Below are positions 55,785 through 64,000 of a DNA stretch of 64,000 bases, one piece after another. The position numbers and the translations under genes were made by a program. The notes beneath the pieces are model-generated. The model saw nothing but the letters and a program-made list of their open reading frames with translations, ran no database searches and was not told where the DNA came from. Origin of the DNA: Natrinema sp. CBA1119 (lineage in GTDB: Archaea > Halobacteriota > Halobacteria > Halobacteriales > Natrialbaceae). The stretch's first letter is position 1. The number at the start of each line of letters is the position of its first letter. The stretch is from contig NZ_PDBS01000001.1 in the NCBI RefSeq assembly GCF_002572525.1, forward strand, positions 1 through 64,000. The letters run 5' to 3'.

Positions 55785-56945
55785 TTACTCTGAGCTCGAG
55801 TCCGAATCGGTCACTGCCTCGCCGTTGCCGTCCGTCTCCGATGTCGTGATCGGCGTATCGGCCTCCATTCCCACGTCCTGCCCTTCCTTGATCGCTCGAG
55901 CCTGTTCTTCCATCGCTTCGACGTCCATCTCGGCCTGTTCATCGATCTCGCCGATGATGTCCGCGATGTCGTCGAGGCCGATCAGTTCGCGGGTTTCATC
56001 GTCGAACTCGAGGCTTTCGAGGTCCGTTCCGTTTCCTTTCACGTCGCTGCCCGAGAGGTGCTTGCCGTAGCGCCCGACCAGCGAGGTGAGCTCTTGGGGC
56101 ATGACGAACGTCGTCGACTCGCCCTGGCCGATCTCGGCGAGCGTCTCCATCCCCTTGTCGATGACGGCGCGCTCGCCCATCGATTCGGCGGAGCGCGCAC
56201 GAAGCACGGTCGAAATCGCGTCACCCTGGGACTCGAGAATCTGGCTCTGTTTCTCCCCCTGGGCGCGGATGATGTTCGACTGTTTGTCACCCTCGGCTTT
56301 CTCGACGGCGCTGCGGCGTTCACCCTGTGCCTCGAGGATCATCGCGCGGCGACGGCGTTCGGCGGAGGTCTGTTCCTCCATCGCACCCTTGACGCCGGCG
56401 GAGGGGGTGACCTCGCGGACCTCGACCGATTCGACGCGAATGCCCCACTCGTCGGTGGGTTCGTCGAGTTCGGTGCGGATCCGCTCATTAATCATCTCGC
56501 GCCGGCTGAGCGTGTCGTCGAGTTCCATATCTCCGATCACGGCGCGCAGCGTGGTCTGTGCCAGATTCGAGACCGCGCGCTGGTAGTCGTCGACCTCGAG
56601 GAAGGCGCGTTTGGCGTTCATGACCCGAATGTAGACGACGGCGTCGGCGGTGACCGGCGAGTTGTCGCGGGTGATCGCTTCTTGCTGGGGGACGTCCAGC
56701 GTCTGCGTTCGCATGTCGAACGTGTATATTCGCGACACGAACGGCGGGACGATGTTTAGCCCCGGCTCGAGCAGTTTGCGGTACTCGCCGAAGACGGTCA
56801 GCGCGGCCCTGTCGTAGGCGTCGACGATCTCGACCATCTGCCAGACCGTGATCACGACGAGGAGGAGCCCGACCGCTCCGACGAGGAGGAGCGGCTCCTC
56901 GAGCACCGATTGGGATTGCAGCGGACCGACTGCGAACTCGTACAT
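55785..56945 (-). CDS. Stomatin/prohibitin-like (SPFH) membrane protein
   Basis: 386 residues. One N-terminal helix (LLLVGAVGLLLVVITVWQMV), SPFH domain from about 40 (YDRAALTVFGEYRKLLEPGL, then TLDVPQQEAITRDNSPVTAD) to about 210, then a coiled coil rich in Ala/Glu/Arg/Gln (EEQTSAERRRRAMILEAQGE) and an acidic tail. It organises membrane microdomains and usually works with an NfeD partner, absent here. It sits between pccX and pccA on the opposite strand. ATG 56945 is used over the frame to 56987. Confidence 0.92.
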   Translation of the reverse strand: MYEFAVGPLQSQSVLEEPLLLVGAVGLLLVVITVWQMVEIVDAYDRAALTVFGEYRKLLEPGLNIVPPFVSRIYTFDMRTQTLDVPQQEAITRDNSPVTADAVVYIRVMNAKRAFLEVDDYQRAVSNLAQTTLRAVIGDMELDDTLSRREMINERIRTELDEPTDEWGIRVESVEVREVTPSAGVKGAMEEQTSAERRRRAMILEAQGERRSAVEKAEGDKQSNIIRAQGEKQSQILESQGDAISTVLRARSAESMGERAVIDKGMETLAEIGQGESTTFVMPQELTSLVGRYGKHLSGSDVKGNGTDLESLEFDDETRELIGLDDIADIIGEIDEQAEMDVEAMEEQARAIKEGQDVGMEADTPITTSETDGNGEAVTDSDSSSE

Positions 56946-57214
56946 TGTGCGTTCTAGCGGCCGGAACCGGATAACGATTGCCCACAACTAGCATACGACA
57001 GTCCCTCGGATGCGCGCCGGGCCGGCCTCGATTTACCGGGCGCTGCTCGAGGCCGTCAGTGCGGCGATCGCCGTTGTAGACGGTTCGCGCGTGTGGTTCG
57101 GTCCGGGACTGGTATCGTGGCCGGGAACCGATGACGTCGACCGGCAAAATCTGTCGCGTTCTCGAATCAGTTGCGAAAAAGTAAGGTAGGGCCCTCACGA
57201 CTGTTTCCACAGGA

Positions 57215-59053
57215 ATGTTCAGGAAGGTTCTCGTGGCGAACCGCGGGGAAATCGCGGTCCGTGTTATGCGGGCGTGTGAAGAGTTGAACATCGGGACTGT
57301 CGCTGTTTACTCCGAGGCCGACTCGGACTCAGGACACGTGCGCTACGCCGACGAGGCGTACAACGTGGGGCCGGCTCGCGCGGCCGACTCCTATCTCGAT
57401 CACGAAGCGGTCATCGAGGCCGCGCGGAAGGCCGACGCCGACGCGATCCATCCCGGCTACGGCTTCCTCGCGGAGAACGCGGAGTTTGCAGGCAAGGTCC
57501 AGGATGTCGAGGGGATCACGTGGGTCGGCCCGTCCAGCGACGCGATGGAATCGCTGGGCGAGAAGACGAAGGCCCGGACGATCATGCAGGAGGCCGACGT
57601 GCCGATCGTTCCCGGGACGACGGACCCCGTCACCCAACCCGAGGAAGTCAAAGAATTCGGCGAGAAACACGGCTACCCCATCGCCATTAAGGCCGAAGGC
57701 GGCGGCGGCGGCCGCGGGATGAAGGTTGTCTGGGACGAGAGCGAGGTCGAAGACCAACTCGAGAGCGCCCAGCGCGAAGGGGAGGCCTACTTCGACAACG
57801 ACTCGGTCTATCTCGAGCGCTACCTCGAGAAGCCCCGTCACATCGAGGTCCAGATCGTCGCCGACCAGCACGGCAACGTGCGCCATTTGGGCGAGCGCGA
57901 TTGTTCGCTCCAGCGCCGCCACCAGAAGGTCATCGAGGAGGGGCCGTCCGCGGCCCTCTCGGACGAACTGCGCGAGAAGATCGGCGAGGCCGCCCGTCGG
58001 GGCGTCGCCGCGGCCGACTACACCAACGCAGGCACCGTCGAGTTCCTCGTCGAGGAGGAGCCCGGCCGCGACGGCGTCCTCGGTCCGGACGCGAACTTCT
58101 ACTTCCTCGAGGTCAACACGCGGATTCAGGTCGAACACACCGTTACCGAGGAAATCACGGGCCTCGACATCGTCAAGCGACAACTCAAAATCGCCGCCGG
58201 CAAGGAACTCGACTTTGCACAGGACGAAGTCGATATCGACGGCCACGCGATGGAGTTCCGGATCAACGCCGAGAACGCGGCCAACGACTTCGCGCCCGCG
58301 ACCGGTGGTACCCTCGAGACCTACGACCCGCCGGGCGGGATCGGCGTTCGCCTGGACGATGCGCTCCGGCAGGGCGATGAGCTCGTCACCGACTACGACT
58401 CGATGATCGCGAAACTGGTCGTCTGGGGCGAGGACCGCGACGAGTGTATCGAGCGCTCGCTGCGTGCGCTCCGCGAGTACCAGATCGGGGGGATCCCGAC
58501 GATCATCCCGTTCCACCGGCTGATGCTCACCGACGAGGAGTTCGTCCAGAGCACGCACACCACGAAGTATCTCGACGAGGAACTCGACGAGAGCCGCATC
58601 GAGGAGGCCCAAGAACAGTGGGGCGGCGACATCGGCGACGGCGGCGCGAGCGAGGACGAGGACGACGCCGTCGAGCGCGAGTTCACCGTCGAGGTCAACG
58701 GCAAGCGCTTCGAGGTCGAACTCGAGGAACACGGTGCGCCGGCCATCCCGACTGGCGACGTCTCCGCCGGCGGCCAGTCGAGTCGACCGGAGCCGGCGGG
58801 CGGCTCCAGCAGCGGCGGCGAGACCGACATTCAGGGCGACGGCGAGACCGTCGACGCCGAGATGCAGGGGACGATCCTCGACATCGAAATCGAGGAGGGC
58901 GACGAGGTCGCGGCCGGTGACGTGCTGGTCGTCCTCGAGGCCATGAAGATGGAAAACGACATCGTCGCCTCCCAGGGCGGTACCGTCACCCAGATCGCTA
59001 TCGGAGAAGGTGATAGCGTCGACATGGGCGATACGCTGGTCGTCATCGAGTAA
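57215..59053 (+). CDS. pccA: Acyl-CoA carboxylase biotin carboxylase / BCCP subunit
   Basis: 612 residues. A biotin carboxylase domain (1-450) begins [20 protein letters not shown], with [14 protein letters not shown] as the ATP-grasp glycine loop and the [15 protein letters not shown] [12 protein letters not shown] segment. After a Ser/Gly-rich linker (about 520-545) the last 75 residues are a biotinyl domain with the EAMKMEND biotin Lys. With pccB and PccX it makes methylmalonyl-CoA from propionyl-CoA. Stands apart from pccB by the stomatin and an AT-rich gene. Confidence 0.95.
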   Translation: MFRKVLVANRGEIAVRVMRACEELNIGTVAVYSEADSDSGHVRYADEAYNVGPARAADSYLDHEAVIEAARKADADAIHPGYGFLAENAEFAGKVQDVEGITWVGPSSDAMESLGEKTKARTIMQEADVPIVPGTTDPVTQPEEVKEFGEKHGYPIAIKAEGGGGGRGMKVVWDESEVEDQLESAQREGEAYFDNDSVYLERYLEKPRHIEVQIVADQHGNVRHLGERDCSLQRRHQKVIEEGPSAALSDELREKIGEAARRGVAAADYTNAGTVEFLVEEEPGRDGVLGPDANFYFLEVNTRIQVEHTVTEEITGLDIVKRQLKIAAGKELDFAQDEVDIDGHAMEFRINAENAANDFAPATGGTLETYDPPGGIGVRLDDALRQGDELVTDYDSMIAKLVVWGEDRDECIERSLRALREYQIGGIPTIIPFHRLMLTDEEFVQSTHTTKYLDEELDESRIEEAQEQWGGDIGDGGASEDEDDAVEREFTVEVNGKRFEVELEEHGAPAIPTGDVSAGGQSSRPEPAGGSSSGGETDIQGDGETVDAEMQGTILDIEIEEGDEVAAGDVLVVLEAMKMENDIVASQGGTVTQIAIGEGDSVDMGDTLVVIE

Positions 59054-59198
59054 CGCGGTCGCGGTACTGCAGTACGGACCGAGCCCCACCGCGAACGTAT
59101 TTAGCGGTGGCCGCCGCTCAGCTACTGTTTCAGCGACTGCAGTGACCGCTGCTCGGTCCATTGGAGTCGCAAAAATCGATCGTTCGAACAGTGACCAC

Positions 59199-60338
59199 TC
59201 ACTCCCCGCTCGAGACGCTGTGCGTCTCGCCGTCGGTGTCGTCCCAGGGGAGCGGCCCGTCGTACCCCTCGGGAACGAACGGACAGAGCGGATCGCTCGC
59301 CAGTGGGTCGCCGGTGTGGGCAAACGCGCGCGAGCGACTGCCGCCGCAGACGTGGCGGTATGGACAGGCACCGCACTTGCCCGAGAGCTGATCACGGTCG
59401 CGCAGCGACTGGAACAACGAGGAGTCCCGGTAGAGCTCGGTGATCGACCGGTCCCGGACGTTGCCCGCGGATTCGGGGAGGAAGCCCGAGGGGAACACCT
59501 CGCCCGTGTGACTGACGAACGCGAAGCCGTCGCCCGCGACGATACCGGTGCGGCGCTCGATGCCGGCCCCCGGACCGCCCGCACCGTCGTCCGCGTCGGC
59601 GTCCGTTCGCCGTCGCTGTCGTTGCATCGCGACTCGCCGATACTGGGGCGCTTCGGTCGTCTTCACGCCGAATGGCTCCGTCTCGCTGACCTCGGCCAGC
59701 CACTCCATCACCGCGTCGGCCCGATCGGGGGCGACCGGCTCGAGGACCCGCCCGCGACCGACGGGGACGAGGAAGAAGACGCTCCACATGACGACACCGA
59801 TCTCGGCCAACAGGTCCCGAATCGCGGGGAGTTCGTCGACGGTCTGTCGACACACCGTCGTGTTGACCTGGACGGGGAGGCCGGCCGCTCGAGCGTCCTC
59901 AACGGCTCGGATCGTCTCCTCGAAGCTGCCGTCCTCGCCGCGGAAAGCGTCGTGAGCGGCGGGCGAGGCACCGTCGAAACTGACGGCCATCCGTTTGAGA
60001 CCCGCATCGACCATCTCTTGAATCCGATCGGCGGTCAGCGAGCCGGTCCCGCTCGGCGTGATCGTCATCCGCAACCCGAGGTCGTCGCCGTGGGCGATCA
60101 GTTCCTCGACGTCGTCGCGGACGAGCGGGTCGCCGCCCGAGAGGACGACCAGTTGGCCGTCGCCGAAGTCGGCGGCCTGCTCGAGCAGCGCTTTCCCCTC
60201 TGCCGTCGAAAGCTCGTCGGGATGGCGCCGGGGCTGGGCGTCGGCCCGACAGTGATCGCAGGCGAGCCCGCAGGCCTGGGTGAGTTCCCAGATGAGGACG
60301 AACGGTCGCTCGGACGTATCGAGATTGCCAGGGCGCAT
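59199..60338 (-). CDS. Radical SAM/SPASM enzyme (TIGR04053-like; AhbC-like possible)
   Basis: 379 residues. The radical SAM cluster motif is ACGLACDHCRADAQ (C-x3-C-x2-C) near residue 23, followed by LVVLSGGDPLVRDDVEELIA and TITPSGTGSL. The C-terminal SPASM-type domain carries CGACPYRHVCGGSRSRA and a further Cys (DPLCPFVPE). The family TIGR04053 in my memory is a haloarchaea-and-bacteria group near heme-type radical SAM enzymes (AhbC, NirJ). Another radical SAM gene, a PaaB-like protein and a CGCGG protein follow, so peptide modification or heme tailoring are both possible. Divergent promoter shared with 60486. Confidence 0.85.
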   Translation of the reverse strand: MRPGNLDTSERPFVLIWELTQACGLACDHCRADAQPRRHPDELSTAEGKALLEQAADFGDGQLVVLSGGDPLVRDDVEELIAHGDDLGLRMTITPSGTGSLTADRIQEMVDAGLKRMAVSFDGASPAAHDAFRGEDGSFEETIRAVEDARAAGLPVQVNTTVCRQTVDELPAIRDLLAEIGVVMWSVFFLVPVGRGRVLEPVAPDRADAVMEWLAEVSETEPFGVKTTEAPQYRRVAMQRQRRRTDADADDGAGGPGAGIERRTGIVAGDGFAFVSHTGEVFPSGFLPESAGNVRDRSITELYRDSSLFQSLRDRDQLSGKCGACPYRHVCGGSRSRAFAHTGDPLASDPLCPFVPEGYDGPLPWDDTDGETHSVSSGE

Positions 60339-60485
60339 AGCGGAGGCTGGGCGGCGGGCGACCGAAAACGCCCCTCTCGTTCCCGCGGGTCGGGAAGACG
60401 GGAAGATGTTCGCTCGTTCGGTGCGGTGTTCCCGCCCGCTGGGAGGTGACGGAACGGCCTTCGGTCTCGTCCCGAAGGTGTCGAT

Positions 60486-60866
60486 ATGGTCGAGAAAGCA
60501 CGCCGATCAGCCGTCCCGAGCGATGAGCGAGGGAATCCGACTCCCCAGTGGGAGGTGTTCGTCCGCAACGAACCGGGCGACCCGATGCGCCACGTCGGCA
60601 GCGTCGCCGCCGCGAACGCCACGGAAGCGCACGAACACGCTAGCCGTCTGTTCGGCTGGTACGCCGCCGACGTCTGGCTCTGTCCGGCCGACGCGATCGA
60701 ACGGCGTTCGACGCGCGGGCTCACCGCGGCGGTCGAGGACGGGACGACCGAGACCGTCGGGGACGGTGCCGACCTCGAGAACGCGGACGACGACGATGAC
60801 AGTGAGAGCGAGGAGCCGCGCGTCTACGAGGAAACCGAGGGCACGCCGGAGGTGCGGGACGCGTGA
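60486..60866 (+). CDS. PaaB-like radical-SAM partner protein (Htur_1727-like)
   Basis: 126 residues. The first 75 resemble a PaaB-type small domain: WEVFVRNEPGDPMRHVGSVA, then HEHASRLFGWYAADVWLCPA. I recall this family under the name Htur_1727, described as a radical-SAM-partnered candidate RiPP. The C-terminal 50 residues are very acidic. Its stop overlaps the GTG start of the next radical SAM gene by four bases, so coupling is likely. No obvious core peptide is visible, so RiPP identity is unproven. Confidence 0.8.
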   Translation: MVEKARRSAVPSDERGNPTPQWEVFVRNEPGDPMRHVGSVAAANATEAHEHASRLFGWYAADVWLCPADAIERRSTRGLTAAVEDGTTETVGDGADLENADDDDDSESEEPRVYEETEGTPEVRDA

Positions 60867-62080
60867 TCTCGATCAGCAAACTGCTCTGCGATCTCGACGC
60901 CGAAGGCGACGGGCTGCGCTACGACGCGGCCGAGGGCTCCGAGAAACCCCAGATAACCGACGAGAAACAGCGCCGGCCGGTCGTCGTCTGGAACACGACC
61001 CGCCGGTGTAACCTCTATTGCTCGCACTGTTACGCCGGGGCCGAGACCCAGCCCGCGACCGGCGAGTTCTCCACCGCCGAGGGCCGGGCTTTCCTCGAGC
61101 AACTGGCCGACTACGGCGCGCCGGTCGTCCTCTTCTCCGGCGGCGAGCCGCTCGTTCGCGACGATCTGGTCGAACTCGTCTCGGACGCGGCCGATCTCGG
61201 CCTCCGACCGGTACTGTCCTCGAACGGGACCCTGCTCACCCGCGAAAAGGCCGCGGCGCTGCGGGACGCAGGCCTCCAGTACGCCGGTATTTCGGTCGAC
61301 GGCCTCCCCGAGCGCAACGATCGCTTCCGCGGCGAGGACGGCGCGTTCGACGCGGCCGTCCGCGGCATCGAGAACTGCCTCGAGGTCGGACTCAAGACCG
61401 GCCTCAGATACACGATCACCGAGGCCAACGCGCCCGATCTCGAGGGGGTCGTCGACCTCCTGGCCGAGAAGGGGCTCGACCGGTTCTGTTTCTACCACCT
61501 CGATTACGGCGGTCGCGGGGCCGAGATCGTCGACGCCGACCTCACGCCCCGTGAGAAACGCGCGGCGGTGAAGCGAGTGGCGGATCTCACGCTCGAGTAC
61601 CACGACCGAGGAGAGGAGATCGAGACGCTGCTGGTTGGCAACTACGCCGACGCCGCCTTCCTCGTGGAGTACGCCCGCGAGGAGTTCGGCGAGGCGAAAG
61701 CGCGAGCGGTCTACAACTACCTCGAGCGAAACGGCGGCGATCCGACGGGCGAGCGGATCGCCGACGTGGACTATCAGGGGAACGTCCATCCGACGCAGTT
61801 CTGGCAGGGATACAGCTTAGGGAACGTCCGAGACCGTCCCTTCGGCGAGATCTGGGAGGACGAGTCGAATCCACTGCTCGAGGCGCTGCGGAACCGCGAG
61901 GAACACCTGAACGGCAAGTGTGCCGACTGTCAGTACCAGTCGATCTGTCGCGGTGCCTCGCGGCTCCGAGCGCTCGCGACGACGGGGGATCTCTTCGCAC
62001 CCGATCCGCAGTGTTATCTTCGCGACGAGGAAATCCGCGGCGAGGGGAGGAGGGCTGCCAGCGGCGGCGCTGCGGACTGA
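60863..62080 (+). CDS. ahbD: Radical SAM/SPASM heme b synthase-like protein (AhbD-like)
   Basis: 405 residues from GTG 60863 (MISISKLLCDLDAEGDGLRY). The early SKLLCxxxxxxDxLRY pattern and VVVWNTTRRCNLYCSHCYAG (C-x3-C-x2-C) match AhbD/NirJ2-type enzymes. Then LFSGGEPLVRDDLVELV, LSSNGTLL and C-terminal CADCQYQSICRGASRLRALA with a final Cys (DPQCYLRDEEI) for the second Fe-S cluster. AhbD decarboxylates Fe-coproporphyrin III in the archaeal siroheme-dependent heme path. Start overlaps the PaaB-like gene; a peptide-modifying role is the alternative. Confidence 0.8.
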   Translation: MISISKLLCDLDAEGDGLRYDAAEGSEKPQITDEKQRRPVVVWNTTRRCNLYCSHCYAGAETQPATGEFSTAEGRAFLEQLADYGAPVVLFSGGEPLVRDDLVELVSDAADLGLRPVLSSNGTLLTREKAAALRDAGLQYAGISVDGLPERNDRFRGEDGAFDAAVRGIENCLEVGLKTGLRYTITEANAPDLEGVVDLLAEKGLDRFCFYHLDYGGRGAEIVDADLTPREKRAAVKRVADLTLEYHDRGEEIETLLVGNYADAAFLVEYAREEFGEAKARAVYNYLERNGGDPTGERIADVDYQGNVHPTQFWQGYSLGNVRDRPFGEIWEDESNPLLEALRNREEHLNGKCADCQYQSICRGASRLRALATTGDLFAPDPQCYLRDEEIRGEGRRAASGGAAD

Positions 62081-62167
62081 TCGCTCTCGAGTCACGAGTT
62101 CGAAACGAGGTATCGAGACCGGCTCGGCGGACGCAGGTCCGTCTCGGATCGACGGACACGGGTTCGT

Positions 62168-62299
62168 CTATCCTTGAGGGTCCGGTCTCGCGGGAAGTTG
62201 TCCGAGACACTCTCGACAGTACGTGTAACACCGGTCGTTCTTTGTTTGGCAGATCCGACAGGTAACCGGTTCGTCTATCGTTTGCGTTCGTGCGCCCAT
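62168..62299 (-). CDS. 43-residue zinc-finger microprotein
   Basis: ATG 62299 to TAG 62168. The peptide has CRICQTKNDRCYTYCRECLG, five Cys in C-x2-C-x6-C-x3-C-x2-C, enough for one zinc site plus one. Third-position GC is moderate. Gene length is below usual ORF cut-offs, so it is probably unannotated. It lies downstream of the AhbD-like gene on the opposite strand. Confidence 0.55.
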   Translation of the reverse strand: MGARTQTIDEPVTCRICQTKNDRCYTYCRECLGQLPARPDPQG

Positions 62300-62405
62300 T
62301 ATCGTCCCTACTGAACGGGGTCAAATAGCTCTCCGGCTGACCAATGCAAGGAATAGCGGGCCGCCTTCCGATTTTCCCGGCGCGGGACTCCGCTTTCGTG
62401 TCCCC

Positions 62406-62711
62406 TCACTCACCGCCCACGTGGACGCGAGTCACGTGCCCGCCACAGCCACACCGGTCGACGTACTCGAGTCGAATCCCGTCGAACGCGGCCTCGAGTT
62501 CGTCCCAGAGATACGTCTCGGGATGGCCGTGGTCGCCGTGTGTGACGAGGTTGACGTGGAAGCCGTCGGCCGTCGCGTCGATCGCGTCTTTCGCCTGCTC
62601 GAGGAGCAGATCCCGGTCCGCGGCGTGTTCGGGCCCCTCGAGGTTCGCCGACCACGAGGCGTCGTGCTGGCTGCGCGTGACGGGTTCGACGCCGGAGACG
62701 TCTTGGGTCAT
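62406..62711 (-). CDS. CGCGG-family candidate radical-SAM-modified peptide
   Basis: 101 residues from ATG 62711 (MTQDVSGVEPVTRSQHDASW). The first 80 are a leader-like helical, acidic part (LLLEQAKDAIDATADGFHVN). The end carries RCGCGGHVTRVHVGGE, the CGCGG motif. I recall a family of haloarchaeal candidate RiPPs named for this motif and said to be modified by radical SAM enzymes. Here it lies 330 bases downstream of, and convergent to, one such enzyme. No modification can be shown from sequence. ATG 62711 chosen over the frame to 62789. Confidence 0.7.
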   Translation of the reverse strand: MTQDVSGVEPVTRSQHDASWSANLEGPEHAADRDLLLEQAKDAIDATADGFHVNLVTHGDHGHPETYLWDELEAAFDGIRLEYVDRCGCGGHVTRVHVGGE

Positions 62712-62801
62712 GGTTCCGACTCGGTTCCGAACGCGCCTAAGGGCTGAGCCGAACGAGTTCGGTGCCGCCACCATCGTCGTCTCGGGCAAGCAACGGCCAG
62801 T

Positions 62802-63275
62802 TCAACAGCAGAATATGAACGGGTAGAGCAGGGCGACGCGGTCGCCGTCCGTCAGCTCCGCCTCGAACCCGCCGAGGTGTTCGTTGAACCGGCCGTTGAT
62901 ACAGACTCGAGCGTACGGCCGGGTTTGCTCGCCCTCCGGATTCTTCCGCCACGTGCCGGGCAGGTCGTCGGGCACCGGTGCCCAGCCGCTGTGGGTCGCG
63001 TCCGCTTCGGTCTCGGCGATGAGCATGTCCTCGAGGTCGTACTCGTCGAAGAACGACTCGAGGAAGTCCCGAAGGCGGTCTCCCTCGAAGGAGAACTCGA
63101 GTTCGTGAGTGCCGACCGCGTCGCGGACGTGACCGGTACAGCGGACGGTGACGGTCGTCGTGTCGGAATTGCGATCGGTCGCCGTGTCGTCCTCGCGGTC
63201 GGTCGGCGTTTCGGTCGCCCGGCTTTCCGTCGCGGCCGATTGCTGGTCGATTGTCGTCGCTGGGTTGGCGTCCAT
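62802..63275 (-). CDS. MoaD/ThiS-like ubiquitin-fold protein ending in Cys-Cys
   Basis: 157 residues. A low-complexity acidic/Thr N-terminus (1-40), then a beta-grasp pattern (TVTVRCTGHVRDAVGTHELE, FEGDRLRDFLESFFDEYDLE) and the family end YARVCINGRFNEHLGGFEAE LTDGDRVALLYPFIFCC. In MoaD and ThiS the chain ends in Gly-Gly for adenylation; here it ends Phe-Cys-Cys. It may carry sulfur differently or be a non-catalytic relative. Adjacent to the CGCGG gene on the same strand. Confidence 0.7.
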   Translation of the reverse strand: MDANPATTIDQQSAATESRATETPTDREDDTATDRNSDTTTVTVRCTGHVRDAVGTHELEFSFEGDRLRDFLESFFDEYDLEDMLIAETEADATHSGWAPVPDDLPGTWRKNPEGEQTRPYARVCINGRFNEHLGGFEAELTDGDRVALLYPFIFCC

Positions 63276-63366
63276 CGTGAGTCACTGTACGGCTCGAGCG
63301 GGCAAACGCTCACTACCGAACGTGTTCGGGGCGAACGGGACGGCCGCCGGGGGCGAACTGCAAGCT

Positions 63367-64000
63367 ATGGACGGAATACCTGGCGGGTTACGAACCGACC
63401 AGCAGCCCCCGATGGCGATCCCGCTGCGCCACTTCGTGCTCGCGTTGGGGTTCCTCGTCGTCGGGGTCGGCGGGAGCACCGTCATGACCGTTGCGACGCT
63501 GCCGGGACTGGCGGGGCTGGCACACCTCCATCTCCTGTTAGTCGGATGGATCGCGGTGACGATCATGGGCGCGATGACCCAGTTCGTCCCCGTCTGGTCC
63601 GGCGTGACGATCCACTCGAGGCGACTGGCCGTCGCTCAACTGTGGCTCGTTACGGCCGGACTAACCGGCTTCGCCGCGGCCCTGCTCGCGGGCGCGCTCG
63701 AGTGGCTCCCGGTCGGCGGGGCGCTCATGCTGGCGGGGATATGGGTGTTCGTCTACAACGTCGGCCGCACGCTCACACGTGCGCGCCCGTTCGATTTTAC
63801 GGAGCGACACTTCGCGTTCGCGCTCGCCTGTTTCGGGCTCGTCGCCCCGTTCGGGTTCTTGCTGGCGGTCGACTTCACGACGCCGGCGTTCGATTCGGTC
63901 GCCGTCTCCCGGTTCGAAGTCCATCTCTCGCACGCGACGCTCGCGCTGTTCGGCGCGCTGCTCGCGACCGTCGTCGGCGCGCTCTTTCAGCTCGGGCAGA
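63367..64000 (+). CDS. Heme-copper-oxidase-like/NnrS-like membrane protein, 3' truncated
   Basis: Open from ATG 63367 (or 63412, MAIPLRHFVLALGFLVVG) to the window end, 211 residues visible, six or more helices. Histidines fall in helix-like places: LRHF, LAHLHLLLVGWIAVT, and VHLSHATLALFG. This resembles the heme-binding helices of oxidase subunit I or NnrS-like proteins, but no CuB set can be confirmed. The C-terminus is outside the window. Confidence 0.6.
   Translation, partial: MDGIPGGLRTDQQPPMAIPLRHFVLALGFLVVGVGGSTVMTVATLPGLAGLAHLHLLLVGWIAVTIMGAMTQFVPVWSGVTIHSRRLAVAQLWLVTAGLTGFAAALLAGALEWLPVGGALMLAGIWVFVYNVGRTLTRARPFDFTERHFAFALACFGLVAPFGFLLAVDFTTPAFDSVAVSRFEVHLSHATLALFGALLATVVGALFQLGQ

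Noticed and set aside
60486..60866. True PaaB subunit of phenylacetyl-CoA epoxidase
   Set aside because: The resemblance is limited to the first 75 residues, and no paaA, paaC or paaE gene is near; coupling to a radical SAM gene fits a different role.

Overview
The window is haloarchaeal chromosomal DNA. It is GC-rich with strong G/C at third positions, and the proteins are very acidic. Promoters are TATA boxes about 27 bases ahead of start codons, often giving leaderless transcripts. The gene set fits the Natrialba / Natrinema / Haloterrigena group: the methylaspartate cycle, an archaeal 20S proteasome beta subunit, PccX, and UPF0179, UPF0212 and DUF5820-type proteins. Genus is an inference; no 16S is present.

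Layout. 0-1.6 kb is the edge of an accessory, defence-like region: a PD-(D/E)XK nuclease-like protein and the stub of a DNA methylase gene. 1.8-9.3 kb holds a DoxX protein and the methylaspartate-cycle cluster: CoA transferase, divergent from glutamate mutase S and E, methylaspartate ammonia-lyase, mesaconyl-CoA hydratase and the malyl-CoA-type lyase. A GntP permease follows. 11-15 kb has small zinc-binding proteins, tRNA-Ser(UGA) with duplicated trailer repeats, a uracil-DNA glycosylase-like protein and an Mrp ATPase. 15-17.5 kb has an Nramp-like transporter and a decayed TnpB (IS605/IS1341 type) relic. 17.5-29 kb is mostly housekeeping and conserved haloarchaeal genes, including an eIF2B-like protein, a DUF389 protein, ThuA, a Gfo/Idh/MocA oxidoreductase, psmB, regulators and Tat-exported proteins.

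29-36 kb encodes a formate/nitrite-type channel fused to universal-stress domains and a three-gene ABC exporter; one of its permeases carries a PrsW-like protease domain. 36-39 kb has a flavin reductase divergent from an HxlR regulator, then UPF0179 with a 26-bp minisatellite (13 copies) upstream. 39.8-47.5 kb is a tight operon of two PrkA-type kinases, a DUF444 VWA protein and SpoVR. 47.7-57 kb carries a HEAT-repeat protein, YjbQ, GDPD, a response regulator, an SDR, an NSS transporter, pccB-pccX and a stomatin. pccA follows at 57-59 kb.

59-62.7 kb has two radical SAM/SPASM enzymes (one AhbD-like), a PaaB-like partner protein, a zinc-ribbon microprotein and a small protein carrying a CGCGG motif of the RiPP-candidate type. 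A MoaD-like protein ending in Cys-Cys and a truncated membrane protein close the window.

Metabolic link: the methylaspartate cluster makes propionyl-CoA and glyoxylate from glutamate-derived methylaspartate. Propionyl-CoA carboxylase (pccB, pccX, pccA) encoded about 45 kb away is the next enzyme for the propionyl-CoA branch. The window therefore carries most of one acetyl-CoA assimilation pathway. The least explained and most interesting part is the radical SAM / small-protein neighbourhood at 59-63 kb. Family names here come from sequence motifs and memory, not from database searches.
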